Positions 26,610 through 36,772 of a stretch of DNA of 64,000 nt are shown here, piece after piece (within the stretch, counting starts at the first letter, position 1; each line of letters opens with the position of its first letter). The translations under genes and the position numbers were made by a program. Under the pieces are notes generated by a model. It ran no database searches. It was not told the DNA's origin and was given only the letters and a program-made list of their open reading frames with translations. Origin of the DNA: G963691885 sp963691885 (GTDB taxonomy: Bacteria > Pseudomonadota > Alphaproteobacteria > UBA8366 > Aestuariispiraceae); NCBI GenBank assembly GCA_963691885.1, contig OY829843.1, positions 372,001 through 436,000 of the forward strand. Direction: 5' to 3'.

Positions 26610-27245
26610 ATGACAAGAAGAACCGAAGAACATTTCGAAAAGGTCTACCAGGCGAAGTCGCCGGACGAGCACCGTCAGATCTATGGCGACTGGGCCGAAA
26701 CCTACGAAGATGCCATGAAGGAAAGCGGCTATGTCTCCCCCCCGATCCTGGCGGAGACACTGAAAAATGTCCTTGGTGGCACCGATCACGCGATCCTCGA
26801 CGTTGGCTGCGGCACGGGGCTCGGCGGCATCGCCCTGCGCAAAGCGGGATTTCAGGTGATTGACGGGATCGACCTGACAGAGGAGATGATGAAGGTTGCG
26901 CGGTCCAAAGGGTTGTATCGAACCCTGCAGACCGCAGATCTGCTGCAGACCATCCCAATCCAGGACGGCACCTATCAGGGGGCGTTTTCAACCGGTGTCT
27001 TTACCATGGGCCATGTTGGACCTGACCGTGTGCCAGAGGTGATGCGTGTCCTGAAACCTGGCGGCATCTTCTGTTTGACGGTCGCTCAGAACGCCTGGGT
27101 CGATCAGGGATGGCACGGTGCGCTGGTTGGCTTGGAATCATCCTATGCCGTGGAATGCATCGGTGACACGCTGGGTGAGCATGTCACCGGCCACACACTC
27201 CAGGCCCATTTCCTGACCCTGCGCAAGCCTGTCAGCTCGGCTTGA
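26610..27245 (+). CDS. Class I SAM-dependent methyltransferase, METTL27-like
   Basis: A 211-residue Rossmann-fold methyltransferase. The SAM-binding motif is ILDVGCGTGLGG at about residues 62-73. The acidic end of strand 2 is in DGIDLTEEM, and the post-I region has PEVMRVLKPGG. An N-terminal EEHFEKVYQAKSPDEHRQIY helix and the YGDWAETYE block resemble the METTL27 (WBSCR27) group, whose substrate is unresolved. ATG 26610 follows GGGG; an in-frame TTG at 26595 is a weaker start. It is convergent with aspS. Confidence 0.82.
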   Translation: MTRRTEEHFEKVYQAKSPDEHRQIYGDWAETYEDAMKESGYVSPPILAETLKNVLGGTDHAILDVGCGTGLGGIALRKAGFQVIDGIDLTEEMMKVARSKGLYRTLQTADLLQTIPIQDGTYQGAFSTGVFTMGHVGPDRVPEVMRVLKPGGIFCLTVAQNAWVDQGWHGALVGLESSYAVECIGDTLGEHVTGHTLQAHFLTLRKPVSSA

Positions 27246-27257
27246 GACGAACCGGTT

Positions 27258-29042
27258 TCAATCGTCCAATTCGATGGGCAGATCCAGTTTGATATGGACG
27301 TCCTTCAACTGGTGATCATCCACCGTTGCAGGGGCACCCATCATAAGATCCTGGGCCATCTGGTTCATCGGGAACATGGTGACCTCGCGAATGTTGTTGG
27401 TGCCCGCCAGCAGCATGACAATCCGGTCGATCCCGGGGGCTGAACCACCATGGGGTGGTGCTCCCAGTTTCAACGCGTTGATCATGCCACCAAAGCGCCC
27501 GTCAACAACCTCCGGACCATAACCCGCAATCGCAAACGCCTTGTACATCAGGTCCGGCAGATGATTCCGGATCGCACCGGAGCTGAGCTCAATACCGTTG
27601 CAGACGATGTCATACTGATAGGCCAGGATATCGAGCGGATCCTTTGTTTCCAGGGCTTCCAGACCACCTTGCGGCATGGAGAACGGATTGTGGCTGAACT
27701 CAATCTTCTGGGTTTTTTCGTCAAACTCATACATCGGATAATCAACGATCCAGCAGAACTCGAAGACATTCTCGTCGATCAGGTTCAACTGGGTTCCGAT
27801 CTCGGTTCTGGCCAGACCGGCAAAGGACGCGGCCGCATCCGGTTTGCCACAACAGAAAAAGACGGCGTCCCCCTCACCCATGCCAGTCGCATCCTGGATC
27901 TGCTTGATCCGGTCCGCGTCAAGATTCTTGGCAATCGGACCGGCGGGCCCGTCAGCCTTGAAATTGATATATCCCAGGCCGGCCTGACCCTGACCCTGTG
28001 CCCAGGAATTCAGCTTGTCGAACCAGCTGCGCGGCTGAGCGGCCCCACCCGGTGCGGGAATCGCCCGGACAACGCAACCTTCCTCCACCAGACGGGCGAA
28101 GACCTTAAAGTCGGATCCTCGGAAAGCCTCTGACACATCGCAGATGATGATCGGGTTTCGCAGATCAGGTTTGTCATTGCCGTATTTCAGCATGGAATCT
28201 TTGTACGCGATCCTGGGGAATGGCAGGCTGGACACTTTACGATCGCCGGCAAATTCCTCAAACACACCATGAAGTACCGGCTCAATCGCGTTGAAGACAT
28301 CTTCCTGGGTGACAAAACTCATCTCGAAATCGAGCTGATAGAACTCACCCGGAGAGCGGTCGGCACGGGCATCCTCATCCCGGAAGCAGGGCGCAATCTG
28401 GAAATAACGGTCAAAACCCGCAACCATAATCAGCTGCTTGAACTGCTGCGGTGCTTGGGGAAGCGCATAGAACTGACCTGGATGCAAACGACTTGGCACC
28501 AGAAAATCCCGCGCGCCTTCGGGACTGGATGCGGTCAGGATCGGGGTCTGAAACTCTGTGAAGCCCTGGGCGATCATACGCTGGCGGATGGAGGAGATTA
28601 CCCCGCTACGCAGCATGATGTTGCGATGCATGTCTTCGCGGCGCAGATCCAGAAAACGGTATTTCAATCGGATATCTTCCGGGTAACCGGCATCCTGATT
28701 GACCGGCATGGGAAGTGGATCGGATTTGCTGAGAATCTCCAGTTCTGAAATCTGGACTTCGACCGATCCCGTCGGCAGGTTTGGGTTCACCGTGTCTTGG
28801 GTCCGCGCAACGACGGAACCCGTAACAGAGATCACCGATTCATTGCCGACCTGGTCAAACTCGTTCAAAAGCGGACTGGAACTGTCAATCACACATTGGG
28901 TCAGACCACCATGATCGCGAAGATCAATGAACAGAAGGTTCCCGTGGTCGCGCTTGCGATGGATCCAGCCTGAAAGCCGGACTGTTTCCCCAACATGGTC
29001 GCTGCGCAATTCGCCGCAAGTATGGGTGCGGTAAGCATGCAT
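27258..29042 (-). CDS. aspS: Aspartyl-tRNA synthetase (bacterial type, probably non-discriminating)
   Basis: A 594-residue class IIb synthetase with an N-terminal OB anticodon-binding domain (RLSGWIHRKRDHGNL), the class II motifs 1-3, a GAD insertion domain, and the ATP-binding GGSAPGIDRIVMLL near the C-terminus. In alphaproteobacteria that also use GatCAB this enzyme often charges both tRNA-Asp and tRNA-Asn; I infer that here without proof. ATG 29042 follows GGAG by seven bases and gives the family N-terminus MHAYRTHTCGEL; an upstream in-frame start is less likely. It is divergent from rnd, with 282 bases of promoter region between them. Confidence 0.97.
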   Translation of the reverse strand: MHAYRTHTCGELRSDHVGETVRLSGWIHRKRDHGNLLFIDLRDHGGLTQCVIDSSSPLLNEFDQVGNESVISVTGSVVARTQDTVNPNLPTGSVEVQISELEILSKSDPLPMPVNQDAGYPEDIRLKYRFLDLRREDMHRNIMLRSGVISSIRQRMIAQGFTEFQTPILTASSPEGARDFLVPSRLHPGQFYALPQAPQQFKQLIMVAGFDRYFQIAPCFRDEDARADRSPGEFYQLDFEMSFVTQEDVFNAIEPVLHGVFEEFAGDRKVSSLPFPRIAYKDSMLKYGNDKPDLRNPIIICDVSEAFRGSDFKVFARLVEEGCVVRAIPAPGGAAQPRSWFDKLNSWAQGQGQAGLGYINFKADGPAGPIAKNLDADRIKQIQDATGMGEGDAVFFCCGKPDAAASFAGLARTEIGTQLNLIDENVFEFCWIVDYPMYEFDEKTQKIEFSHNPFSMPQGGLEALETKDPLDILAYQYDIVCNGIELSSGAIRNHLPDLMYKAFAIAGYGPEVVDGRFGGMINALKLGAPPHGGSAPGIDRIVMLLAGTNNIREVTMFPMNQMAQDLMMGAPATVDDHQLKDVHIKLDLPIELDD

Positions 29043-29324
29043 GATATTACTCCGAAAATTACCGAGATCGTCCCTGCGGCAATCGCCGCAATCCAGTGCG
29101 GGAAAGGCCATTTTCGGCACTTAATGTCAAGGTCATCGGTGAATTCACCGGTGTTATTGACGCTTCATCGCGATTTAGCTGCATAAGCCTTTTAAACTAC
29201 GCCAGAATCTGGGTAACTCTAACATGATGTGTCTGTCAGGTACTTGCACAGAAAAGGCATCGTATTCAATGATGCGGCATGGCCTGGACAAGGGCCAACA
29301 GACACCGAGAGCCAGGAAAGTTTA

Positions 29325-30521
29325 TTGACCGTAACCCCTATCACGACCAGCGATGGATTGGCCGCTTTCTGTGAAAGTCAGAAAACCAGCCGATATCTGG
29401 CCGTTGATACCGAATTTGTGCGGGAAAGCACCTACTACCCCCAGCTTTGCCTGATCCAGATTGCAGGGGACACCGATGCCGCGGCGATTGACACCCTGGC
29501 ACCGGATCTTGATATGACACCGCTCTATGAGCTTTTGGCGGCACCTGACATCTTGAAGGTCTTTCACGCTGCACGCCAGGATCTGGAAATTTTCTACAAT
29601 GCGATGGGCCAGGTGCCAGCACCGCTTTTTGACACCCAGATCGCCGCCATGGTTCTGGGGTTCGGTGACCAGGTTGGCTATGAGGTTCTGGTCAAGAAAG
29701 TCCTGAACATCCAGATCGACAAGAGCTCGCGGTTTACTGACTGGTCCAAACGTCCGCTGACCGACCGGCAGATCGACTACGCAATGGCAGATGTAATCCA
29801 TTTGCGCCCGGTCTATGAAGAGCTGGATCGACGGCTGGAAGCCGCCAATCGCGCCCATTGGCTGAATGAGGAAATGGCGGTTCTGTCCGGGGAAGAGATC
29901 TATCGCAATGATCCCAAACTGGCCTGGCAACGTCTGAAAGCGCGGGGGTTGAAGCCGCGCAATGTCGCCGTGCTCCAGGCGGTCGCTGCCTGGCGCGAAG
30001 CAGAGGCGCAACGCCGCAATGTGCCGCGCAACAGGGTTGTGAGGGATGATACGGTCCTCGACATCGCGGGCTCCATGCCAAAAACAGACAAGGATCTGGG
30101 TCGCATCCGCGGGCTGGGCAAAAACGCCGCGGAAGGACGGATGGGACAGGCGATCCTTGGCGTCGTGGCCGACGGCCTTGCCATTCCGAATGATCAGTTG
30201 CCCCGCTTGCCGAGACGGGAACCGCCTGCTCCTGGCGTCGCTCCAATCACCGAATTGTTGAAGGTGCTGCTGAAAGCGAAATGTGATGAGTTAGGTATTG
30301 CTGCCCGTCTGATTGCGAGCGGTGATGACCTTGAACGGCTCGCCATCAGTGACAGTGCTGATATACAAGCCATGAAGGGCTGGCGGCGCGAACTATACGG
30401 GGATGACGCATTGCGACTCAAACACGGCAATCTCGGCCTTGCGATTGTAAATAAAGCCGTTACCGTGATCCCCCTTGATGAGAATCAGGGTGAAACCCCA
30501 ATTGAAGAGGTGCAGGGTTGA
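29325..30521 (+). CDS. rnd: Ribonuclease D
   Basis: A 398-residue 3'-5' exoribonuclease that trims tRNA precursors. The DEDDy residues are in AVDTEFVRE, FDTQIAAMVLG and QIDYAMADVIHL. One or two HRDC RNA-binding domains follow (about 210-290, and a degenerate one to 375). The best start is TTG 29325, with AGGAAAG eight bases upstream and the family N-terminus MTVTPITTSDGL. An upstream GTG 29229 is open but has no family support. The stop overlaps the TTG start of the M23 peptidase gene, implying translational coupling. Confidence 0.93.
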   Translation: MTVTPITTSDGLAAFCESQKTSRYLAVDTEFVRESTYYPQLCLIQIAGDTDAAAIDTLAPDLDMTPLYELLAAPDILKVFHAARQDLEIFYNAMGQVPAPLFDTQIAAMVLGFGDQVGYEVLVKKVLNIQIDKSSRFTDWSKRPLTDRQIDYAMADVIHLRPVYEELDRRLEAANRAHWLNEEMAVLSGEEIYRNDPKLAWQRLKARGLKPRNVAVLQAVAAWREAEAQRRNVPRNRVVRDDTVLDIAGSMPKTDKDLGRIRGLGKNAAEGRMGQAILGVVADGLAIPNDQLPRLPRREPPAPGVAPITELLKVLLKAKCDELGIAARLIASGDDLERLAISDSADIQAMKGWRRELYGDDALRLKHGNLGLAIVNKAVTVIPLDENQGETPIEEVQG

Positions 30522-31744
30522 AGAACCTTCTGGTCATTCTGGCGGTTGTTGTTTTGGGTATGGGGGGTGCTACCGCCTATCTCTATTTCCAGGATCACGG
30601 CGGCGAGGACCCGCTCGTCAGCATTGTGTCCGAGCTCGATTCAAAACTGACAGGCGCCGATTCCGCGCCTGCTGAAAGCCAACCTGCCCCCCCTGCACCA
30701 GTGCCACAGAACACCACACCTCAGATCGCGCAAGCAGCGGCAGCACCGGTCTCAGCCGCGCTCTCACCAGCGCGACAGTCTGGACAGGGTATCGGGGATG
30801 CAGGTCCCCTGCTGTTCGGGATGCCAATCGATTGTGCGGTCGGGCGCAACTGCGTCATTCAAAACTATGTCGATATGGCGCCGGGCGAGACCTATCAGGA
30901 CCCGCAATGTGGCAGTCTCAGCTACAACGAACACAAAGGCACCGATTTCCGCCTGCCCAGCCATCGTGAAATGGAAGCCGGTGTGGACGTCATCGCCGCC
31001 GCGCCTGGCACGGTGCTGCGTCTGCGCGAGGGTATGCCGGACGTAAACTTCCGCCTTGTTGGTCGAAACGCGATTACCAGACAGGGTTTGGGCAATGTCG
31101 TTGTGCTGAGCCACCGGGATGGTTACCTGACCGCCTATGGCCATCTGAAGCGGGGCAGCGTTCGGGTCCAGCCCGGCGACACGGTCGCGGCTGGCGATGT
31201 TTTGGGACAGGTCGGCCTGTCTGGCCTGACCGAGTTTCCCCATGTCCATTTTGAAATCCGCAAAGATGGCGAAATTGTAGACCCGTTCACCGGGGCTGGC
31301 CCGGAAACCGGTTGTGGCAATCCGGGAAACAATCTCTGGACCGCAGCGGCGCAGGCGCTAATCGATTATTATCCGACCTTGATTGTGCGCATCGGTTTTT
31401 TTGACAGTGCTGTAAATCGCAATGCACTGGAATACGATCTGTTGAGCAATGTCACAGAGCTGCCCAGCAACGCAGAGAACCTGTTGTTGCATGTCTATCT
31501 GGCTGGCATTCGCGAGGGGGATGTTGCCCGTTTTGAAATCTTCAGCCCGGACGGTCAGCAGCTGGTCCTGGCGGACCAGACGCTCGACAAGGACGCAGCC
31601 GTTCAGGTCATTCGTGGCGGCATTGGCAACCGGACAACGCCCTTTCCGCCTGGCGAGTATCGCGGCACCTTCACGCTCAGTCGGATGCAGGACGGGATTA
31701 TGACCCAGATCCTGTCTGCCAACAGTCAAATCACACTCAACTGA
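30518..31744 (+). CDS. M23 peptidoglycan endopeptidase (LytM-like), membrane-anchored
   Basis: A 408-residue protein with one N-terminal transmembrane helix and a Pro/Ala-rich linker. The M23 domain has HKGTDFRLPS (zinc His and Asp), YGHLKRG and HVHFEIR (catalytic His pair). The zinc ligands are all present, so it should be an active cross-link hydrolase. A C-terminal domain of about 120 residues follows with no family I recognise. TTG 30518 overlaps the rnd stop (TTGA). The context with rnd does not suggest a shared role. Confidence 0.88.
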   Translation: MKNLLVILAVVVLGMGGATAYLYFQDHGGEDPLVSIVSELDSKLTGADSAPAESQPAPPAPVPQNTTPQIAQAAAAPVSAALSPARQSGQGIGDAGPLLFGMPIDCAVGRNCVIQNYVDMAPGETYQDPQCGSLSYNEHKGTDFRLPSHREMEAGVDVIAAAPGTVLRLREGMPDVNFRLVGRNAITRQGLGNVVVLSHRDGYLTAYGHLKRGSVRVQPGDTVAAGDVLGQVGLSGLTEFPHVHFEIRKDGEIVDPFTGAGPETGCGNPGNNLWTAAAQALIDYYPTLIVRIGFFDSAVNRNALEYDLLSNVTELPSNAENLLLHVYLAGIREGDVARFEIFSPDGQQLVLADQTLDKDAAVQVIRGGIGNRTTPFPPGEYRGTFTLSRMQDGIMTQILSANSQITLN

Positions 31745-31845
31745 CCCCCATCGCGTTTTCCGCAAGAACCGGGTCGGCTGCCCCGGCATTCTGGTGTTCC
31801 CTCAGGGCTGTCCGAAACAAATGGCCCAAAATGATGGAGGCACAA

Positions 31846-32313
31846 ATGAATTACCGCATCACAGGTCTTGATCCCGCCCCGTTTCAGCATCTTTTCGGTT
31901 TGCCGGATGAGGAACTGTCCAGACATGGCGCCAGACGCTACACGGCCAATGCCGATAGCGGGTTTCCCGACCGTATTGAAATGCGAGATGCACGCCCCGG
32001 CGAAACCCTGATACTGCTGAACCACACATCGCAAGATGCTGATTCCCCCTATTACGCCCGGCACGCCATCTTTGTCCGCGAGGGGGCGACTGAGAGATTT
32101 GACGCGATAAACACCATCCCTGCGGTTATGAAAACACGTCTCCTCTCAATCCGGGGTTTCAGTAGGGAACACATGATCATCGACGCCGATGTGGCCGAGG
32201 GGAAAGACGCCGAGGGCTGTATCAGGCGCTTGTTCGAGAATACGGACATCGCCTATCTTCATGTCCACAACGCGAAACAGGGATGTTTTTCCGGCTTGGT
32301 GGAACGGGCGTAA
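31846..32313 (+). CDS. DUF1203-family protein
   Basis: A 155-residue cytosolic protein of the DUF1203 family, whose function is not known. Conserved pieces include the ILLNHTSQDADSPYYARHAIFVRE block and, near the C-terminus, YLHVHNAKQGCFSG with a His pair and Cys that could bind metal. GGAGG lies just before ATG 31846, and an in-frame ATG at 31831 overlaps it. It ends six bases before the convergent ppx. Confidence 0.85.
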   Translation: MNYRITGLDPAPFQHLFGLPDEELSRHGARRYTANADSGFPDRIEMRDARPGETLILLNHTSQDADSPYYARHAIFVREGATERFDAINTIPAVMKTRLLSIRGFSREHMIIDADVAEGKDAEGCIRRLFENTDIAYLHVHNAKQGCFSGLVERA

Positions 32314-32318
32314 AAGCC

Positions 32319-33827
32319 CTACAGGCGGCGGATCATCGGGACCCGGTTCAGGGATTTGGCGAAGGTCCCGAGCCGCCGTTCAACAACATCTCCATAGATG
32401 CTGTCGCCCGCCTCTGCGTCAAATTCAAGAACGAGGTTTTCATCTTCCAGAGACAGTCGGAAACGCTCCAGGAGCGTTGCTATCCCGCCGGACACCGAAA
32501 ACGCCAACCGCATGCCAAGGCCGATGGCCCGTGCCCGACGCTTTTCGTCATCGCTCAACAGATAGGTGATGGCCTTTGCCGTATCCGACTTCTCATTCAG
32601 CCTGGCATGGCGGGATGCGACGGCCATACTCATAAACGCACGGTCCTTATGCTGAACCCCGACAAAGGGGAACCGCAACACACGCATCAGGGAATGGTCG
32701 GCCCGGTAATCCGGATGTTCCAAACGTGCAACATCAGACAACATGCATGCGGCATGACGCAGTCGGGACTCAGCCGGATCTGATGTCTCAAAAGCCGGTG
32801 AGATCCAGTCGAACAACTGGTCCCCGTCGACCGCTGCCTTGTGCCTGCGCAACACAAAGAGACGGCAGGATTCCAGTAAAGGATCCTTGGCCTGAACATC
32901 GGGCCTCAGATGGGAATACAGACTGCCTTCCCGCAATCCATAGGCCGACATGATCACTTCCGACGGTCTGGTTCTCAGCAACAGTCGATGCATCAGCATG
33001 CCTGCAAAAGGCAACGTATCGAGCCTGCGTTTGCTTATTCCAGGTGCCTTGGAAAGTGTCTGTGCGGACAAGTTGGACACAAAATGCGAGAATTCCAGTG
33101 CCTGATCATACGGCATCTGATAGTTGTGAATGATATGGAGGGGGTATCCGGTCTGTTCCATATGCAGGCGAGCGATTGACCGCCAGGCCCCGCCCACTGC
33201 ATAGAATGGGCGATCATTCCCTGAATCAAGGAAATTAACGCCAGCGAGGATTTCATCCACCCGTTTTACGGCCTTTGCGGGGGATTGAAGGTCCCGCTCT
33301 TCAAACCGCACCGGCCCCAGTGGCAATGTGACATAGGCCCCCGTTTTGCCGGCGGCCACATCCACCAGTTCCACAGATCCACCGCCAAGATCCCCCAGAA
33401 TACCATTCGCGCCGGGCGTTCCTGAAAGCAGGCCGTAGGCTGCGTATCGCGCCTCTTCCTCGCCCGACAAAACAGAGATTTTCTGACCGCAAAGGCCCTC
33501 CGCCAGATTGACGAATTCCGGTCCGTTGCTTGCCTCACGAACCGCGGCGGTCGCCAGAATATCGATGCGGCTGACATCCATGGACTGGGCGAGGTTGACG
33601 AACCGCACAAGGGTACGCAGGGCGCGCTCTACCCCCTCATCCGGCAGGGCACCCGTCTGGTCGAGGTCGCGCCCCAAACCACAGAGTACTTTTTCATTAA
33701 AAACGGGAAGCGGCGCACGCTCATTGTTGTCATACACAACCAAACGCACGGAATTGGATCCGATGTCCACAACCGCCACAGGCGGTGAGGGAGGCAATGC
33801 TATATTAGGCACACAGGTCCCCAGCAA
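32319..33827 (-). CDS. ppx: Ppx/GppA-family exopolyphosphatase
   Basis: A 502-residue ASKHA-fold phosphatase. The P-loop is VDIGSNSVRLVVYD, and GDLGGGSVELVD and the SGEEEARYA catalytic Glu region follow. A C-terminal HD-like domain completes the protein. It removes phosphate from polyphosphate chain ends or from pppGpp. It starts 12 bases after the ppk gene on the same strand, so the synthase and the phosphatase share an operon. The start is TTG 33827, or GTG 33812 a few codons in; I see no clear ribosome-binding site to decide. Confidence 0.93.
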   Translation of the reverse strand: MLGTCVPNIALPPSPPVAVVDIGSNSVRLVVYDNNERAPLPVFNEKVLCGLGRDLDQTGALPDEGVERALRTLVRFVNLAQSMDVSRIDILATAAVREASNGPEFVNLAEGLCGQKISVLSGEEEARYAAYGLLSGTPGANGILGDLGGGSVELVDVAAGKTGAYVTLPLGPVRFEERDLQSPAKAVKRVDEILAGVNFLDSGNDRPFYAVGGAWRSIARLHMEQTGYPLHIIHNYQMPYDQALEFSHFVSNLSAQTLSKAPGISKRRLDTLPFAGMLMHRLLLRTRPSEVIMSAYGLREGSLYSHLRPDVQAKDPLLESCRLFVLRRHKAAVDGDQLFDWISPAFETSDPAESRLRHAACMLSDVARLEHPDYRADHSLMRVLRFPFVGVQHKDRAFMSMAVASRHARLNEKSDTAKAITYLLSDDEKRRARAIGLGMRLAFSVSGGIATLLERFRLSLEDENLVLEFDAEAGDSIYGDVVERRLGTFAKSLNRVPMIRRL

Positions 33828-33839
33828 ATGACAACAAAA

Positions 33840-36019
33840 CTACCTGGATCTTGTTTTCCGTGTTTTTCGCGTCTTTTTCAAGGCTGTACCGCGTCCGGAC
33901 AGGCTGGGGTTGGTCATGAAGAAGTGGTGGCAATTGAAACCGTCACCGACAGGTTGGACCCTCTCAAATGTCCCGTCGGGCTTCATAGTCCAGCTTTGAG
34001 CCTCGTCATCCAGGTTTCCGCGCATGACCTGGGTCAGAATTTGGCGCTTAACCGTGTGGTTATGGATGGGAACAAGGGTTTCGACCCGGCGGTCAAGATT
34101 GCGGGGCATCAAATCTGCTGATGAAATGAAGACCTCCGCATCGACAGAGGGAAGGCCGTGCCCGGACCCGAAGCAATATATTCGGCTGTGTTCCAGGAAC
34201 CGCCCGACAATGCTCTTGACCCGGATATTCTCGGACAGGCCTGGAACGCCCGGACGCAGGCAGCAAATGCCCCGCGCGATAATATCGACCTGCACACCGG
34301 CATTCGACGCTTCATACAGTGCGTCAATCAGTTCTGAATCAACCAATGAGTTTGCCTTCAGCCAGATTTGGGCTGGCTTGCCTGCTTTCGCATGGCTGAT
34401 TTCGTCACGAATGTGCTTCAACAGATTGGATCGCAGGGCGATCGGGGCCAGAGAGAGCTGCTCTAGCGTATCCGGCGTCGCATAACCCGTCATATAGTTG
34501 AAGGCGATGGCCGCATCCTGACCCAGGATCGGGTCAACGGTGAAGAAGCTGAGATCGGTATAGATCTTGGCCGTAATCGGGTGGTAATTGCCGGTTCCGT
34601 AATGGACATAGGTCCGAAGCCGACGGCCCTCGCGGCGGACCACCATAGAGACTTTCGCATGGGTCTTAAGATCAACGAAACCATAGACAACCTGCACACC
34701 AGCGCGTTCAAGGTCACGGGCCCAACGAATATTCGCCTCTTCATCGAAACGGGCTTTCAGCTCGACAAGCGCTGTCACCGATTTTCCGGCTTCGGCCGCT
34801 TCCTGCAGGGCTTTTACAATAGGACTGTCATTTGAGGTCCGGTACAGGGTTTGTTTGATCGCAATAACCGCTGGATCCTGAGCCGCCTGACGCAGGAACT
34901 GAACCACCACATCAAAGCTCTCATAAGGGTGGTGAACAACGATATCCTTGGCACGGATTGCGGCGAAACAATCCCCGCCATAATCCCTGATGCGTTCCGG
35001 GAAACGCGCATTATAGGGTTCGAACTGCAAGTCCCGGCGCACGTCCACAATCATCTGCTTGATGTCACCCAGGCCGAGAAGACCATCCAGCGTAAAGACG
35101 TCGTCTGCGTCCACGCGCAACTGATCAATCACAAAGTCCCGCAGGTCTTCAGGCATATCGGCGCTGATCTTCAGGCGGATCACATTGCCGCGCCGGCGCC
35201 GGCGTAACATGCTTTCAAAGGTCCGGACCAGATCCTCGGCCTCTTCGTCAATTTCGACATCACTGTCCCGCAACAGGCGGAACATGCCTTTGCCCAGCAC
35301 GTCGAATCCCGGGAACAGGCGCTGCATATTCAGCGACAAAACATCTTCCAGAAGGACGAAACGGATCGTTTTACCAGGCAGGCGAATGAAGCGATCAATA
35401 TTGTTCGGCATCATCAAAAGCCGTTTAGACGCCTCTCATCAGACGCCCTGTAAAGCTCCAGCGCCAGAACAGCCCCCATATTGGGGATAAACGGAAAGGG
35501 ATGGGCCGGATCGACCGCAAGGGGTGTCAGAGCGGGGAAAATCTGTTCGATGAACCAGCCTTCCAGCCAGGCCTTTTCCCGCATACTCAGATCTTCAGGT
35601 CCACACAGCGTGACCCCCGCCTTGCTGCATTCCGTCTTCAAGGATGCCCAGCGTTTCTGCTGTTCCAGCATCAGTTTACCCGCCGCCTCCGAGATCGCGT
35701 CCAATTGCTGACGCGGTGTCCGCCCATCTTGCGAGAGAGGCGAAACCGAAGCCGCGACCTGACCTTTGAGTCCGGCGACACGCACCATATAGAATTCATC
35801 AAGGTTACTGGCAGAAATCGACAGGAAACGCAGACGTTCCAGCACCGGGTGCTTGGGATTGGCCGCTTCTTCCAGAACCCGGTGATTGAAGGAAAGCCAG
35901 GACAGCTCGCGGTTCAGAAACCGCGATTCAGACTTCATGCTCACCGACGTGCCGACACCGGCAATGGATTTCGCCGAATTCGAAGCCTTGGGTTTGTTCT
36001 GGGTGGTCATGACTGACAA
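33840..36019 (-). pseudogene. ppk: Polyphosphate kinase 1, disrupted by a one-base deletion
   Basis: Polyphosphate kinase reversibly makes polyphosphate from ATP at the membrane. The first frame (36019-35414) gives the N-terminal domains (FLNRELSWLSFNHRVLEEA, SNLDEFYMVRVAG, FPFIPNMGAVLALELY) and then stops after RRLNGF. The second frame carries LLMMPNNIDRFIRLPG and the rest, including the His region VDLKTHAKVSMVVRR and YVHYGTGNYH. One missing base near 35414-35430 explains the break. It is either a recent loss of polyphosphate synthesis or a sequencing error. The second part could start internally but would lack the first 200 residues. It is followed by ppx. Confidence 0.9.
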
Positions 36020-36237
36020 TCCGTCCTAACTATATCGCAATGGCGACTGTGGCCACAGCGCCGCTTAATCAATGAAACAGGGGTAAAACGCCTGTAACAG
36101 GCACAATGCGCTGCTTAGCACAGACGCTATCCCTGTGTTAAGTTACCACTTTGTGACAACAAGCCAACCATCAGGAAAATTTTCAGCCCTCGACCTCAGC
36201 GCTCCGGGTCAGGTATAGGCCCTTCAGGAACCTTCCA

Positions 36238-36765
36238 ATGCTTACACTTTTTGTCATTCGTCATGCCAAATCCAGTTGGGCCAATGCCGGTCAGGCTGAT
36301 TTTGATCGACCCCTGAATTCCCGTGGAAGAGGTGCTGCCCCTCTTATCGGTGCTTACATGTCCGCGCACGGATATGCACCTCAGCTCATTCTCTCATCTG
36401 CGTCCACCCGAACCAGGCAGACCCTGGCCCTGATGCTGCCCGAATTAAGCGGTGAGAGCACAATCAAGCTTGAAGACAGATTGTACCAGGCGCATGACGG
36501 GGTTGCGCTTATGAACAGGCTGCGGGCGATCAGTGAACCGGTGCAACGGGTAATGCTTATCGGCCATAACCCTGCCATCCATGACCTTGTTCTTTTGCTG
36601 GCAAAATCGGGCGACCCGGATGCCGTGGTACAGCTGGAAAAGAAATACCCAACCGGCGCGTTGACGGTTCTGCAAATCCCGGTGAATGCATGGTCTGCGC
36701 TTGGTCCGGAAATCGGTGTCATTGTTGACTACGCAGCACCGCGTGAGTTGGAAGATCAGATTTAG
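36238..36765 (+). CDS. SixA-type histidine phosphatase
   Basis: A 175-residue phosphohistidine-phosphatase-family protein. The catalytic RHAKSSW is at about residues 8-14 and a second His is in IGHNPAIHDLV. SixA removes phosphate from phosphohistidine, for example on phosphotransferase proteins. The gene lies between ppk (divergent) and the CYTH-CHAD gene (convergent), a neighbourhood related to phosphate polymers, but a role there is inference. Confidence 0.88.
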   Translation: MLTLFVIRHAKSSWANAGQADFDRPLNSRGRGAAPLIGAYMSAHGYAPQLILSSASTRTRQTLALMLPELSGESTIKLEDRLYQAHDGVALMNRLRAISEPVQRVMLIGHNPAIHDLVLLLAKSGDPDAVVQLEKKYPTGALTVLQIPVNAWSALGPEIGVIVDYAAPRELEDQI

Positions 36766-36772
36766 TCTCTCC

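Noticed and set aside
36100..36200. Pho box upstream of ppk
   Set aside because: CTGT and TTGTGAC pieces occur but not as two direct repeats with the 11-base spacing of known Pho boxes.
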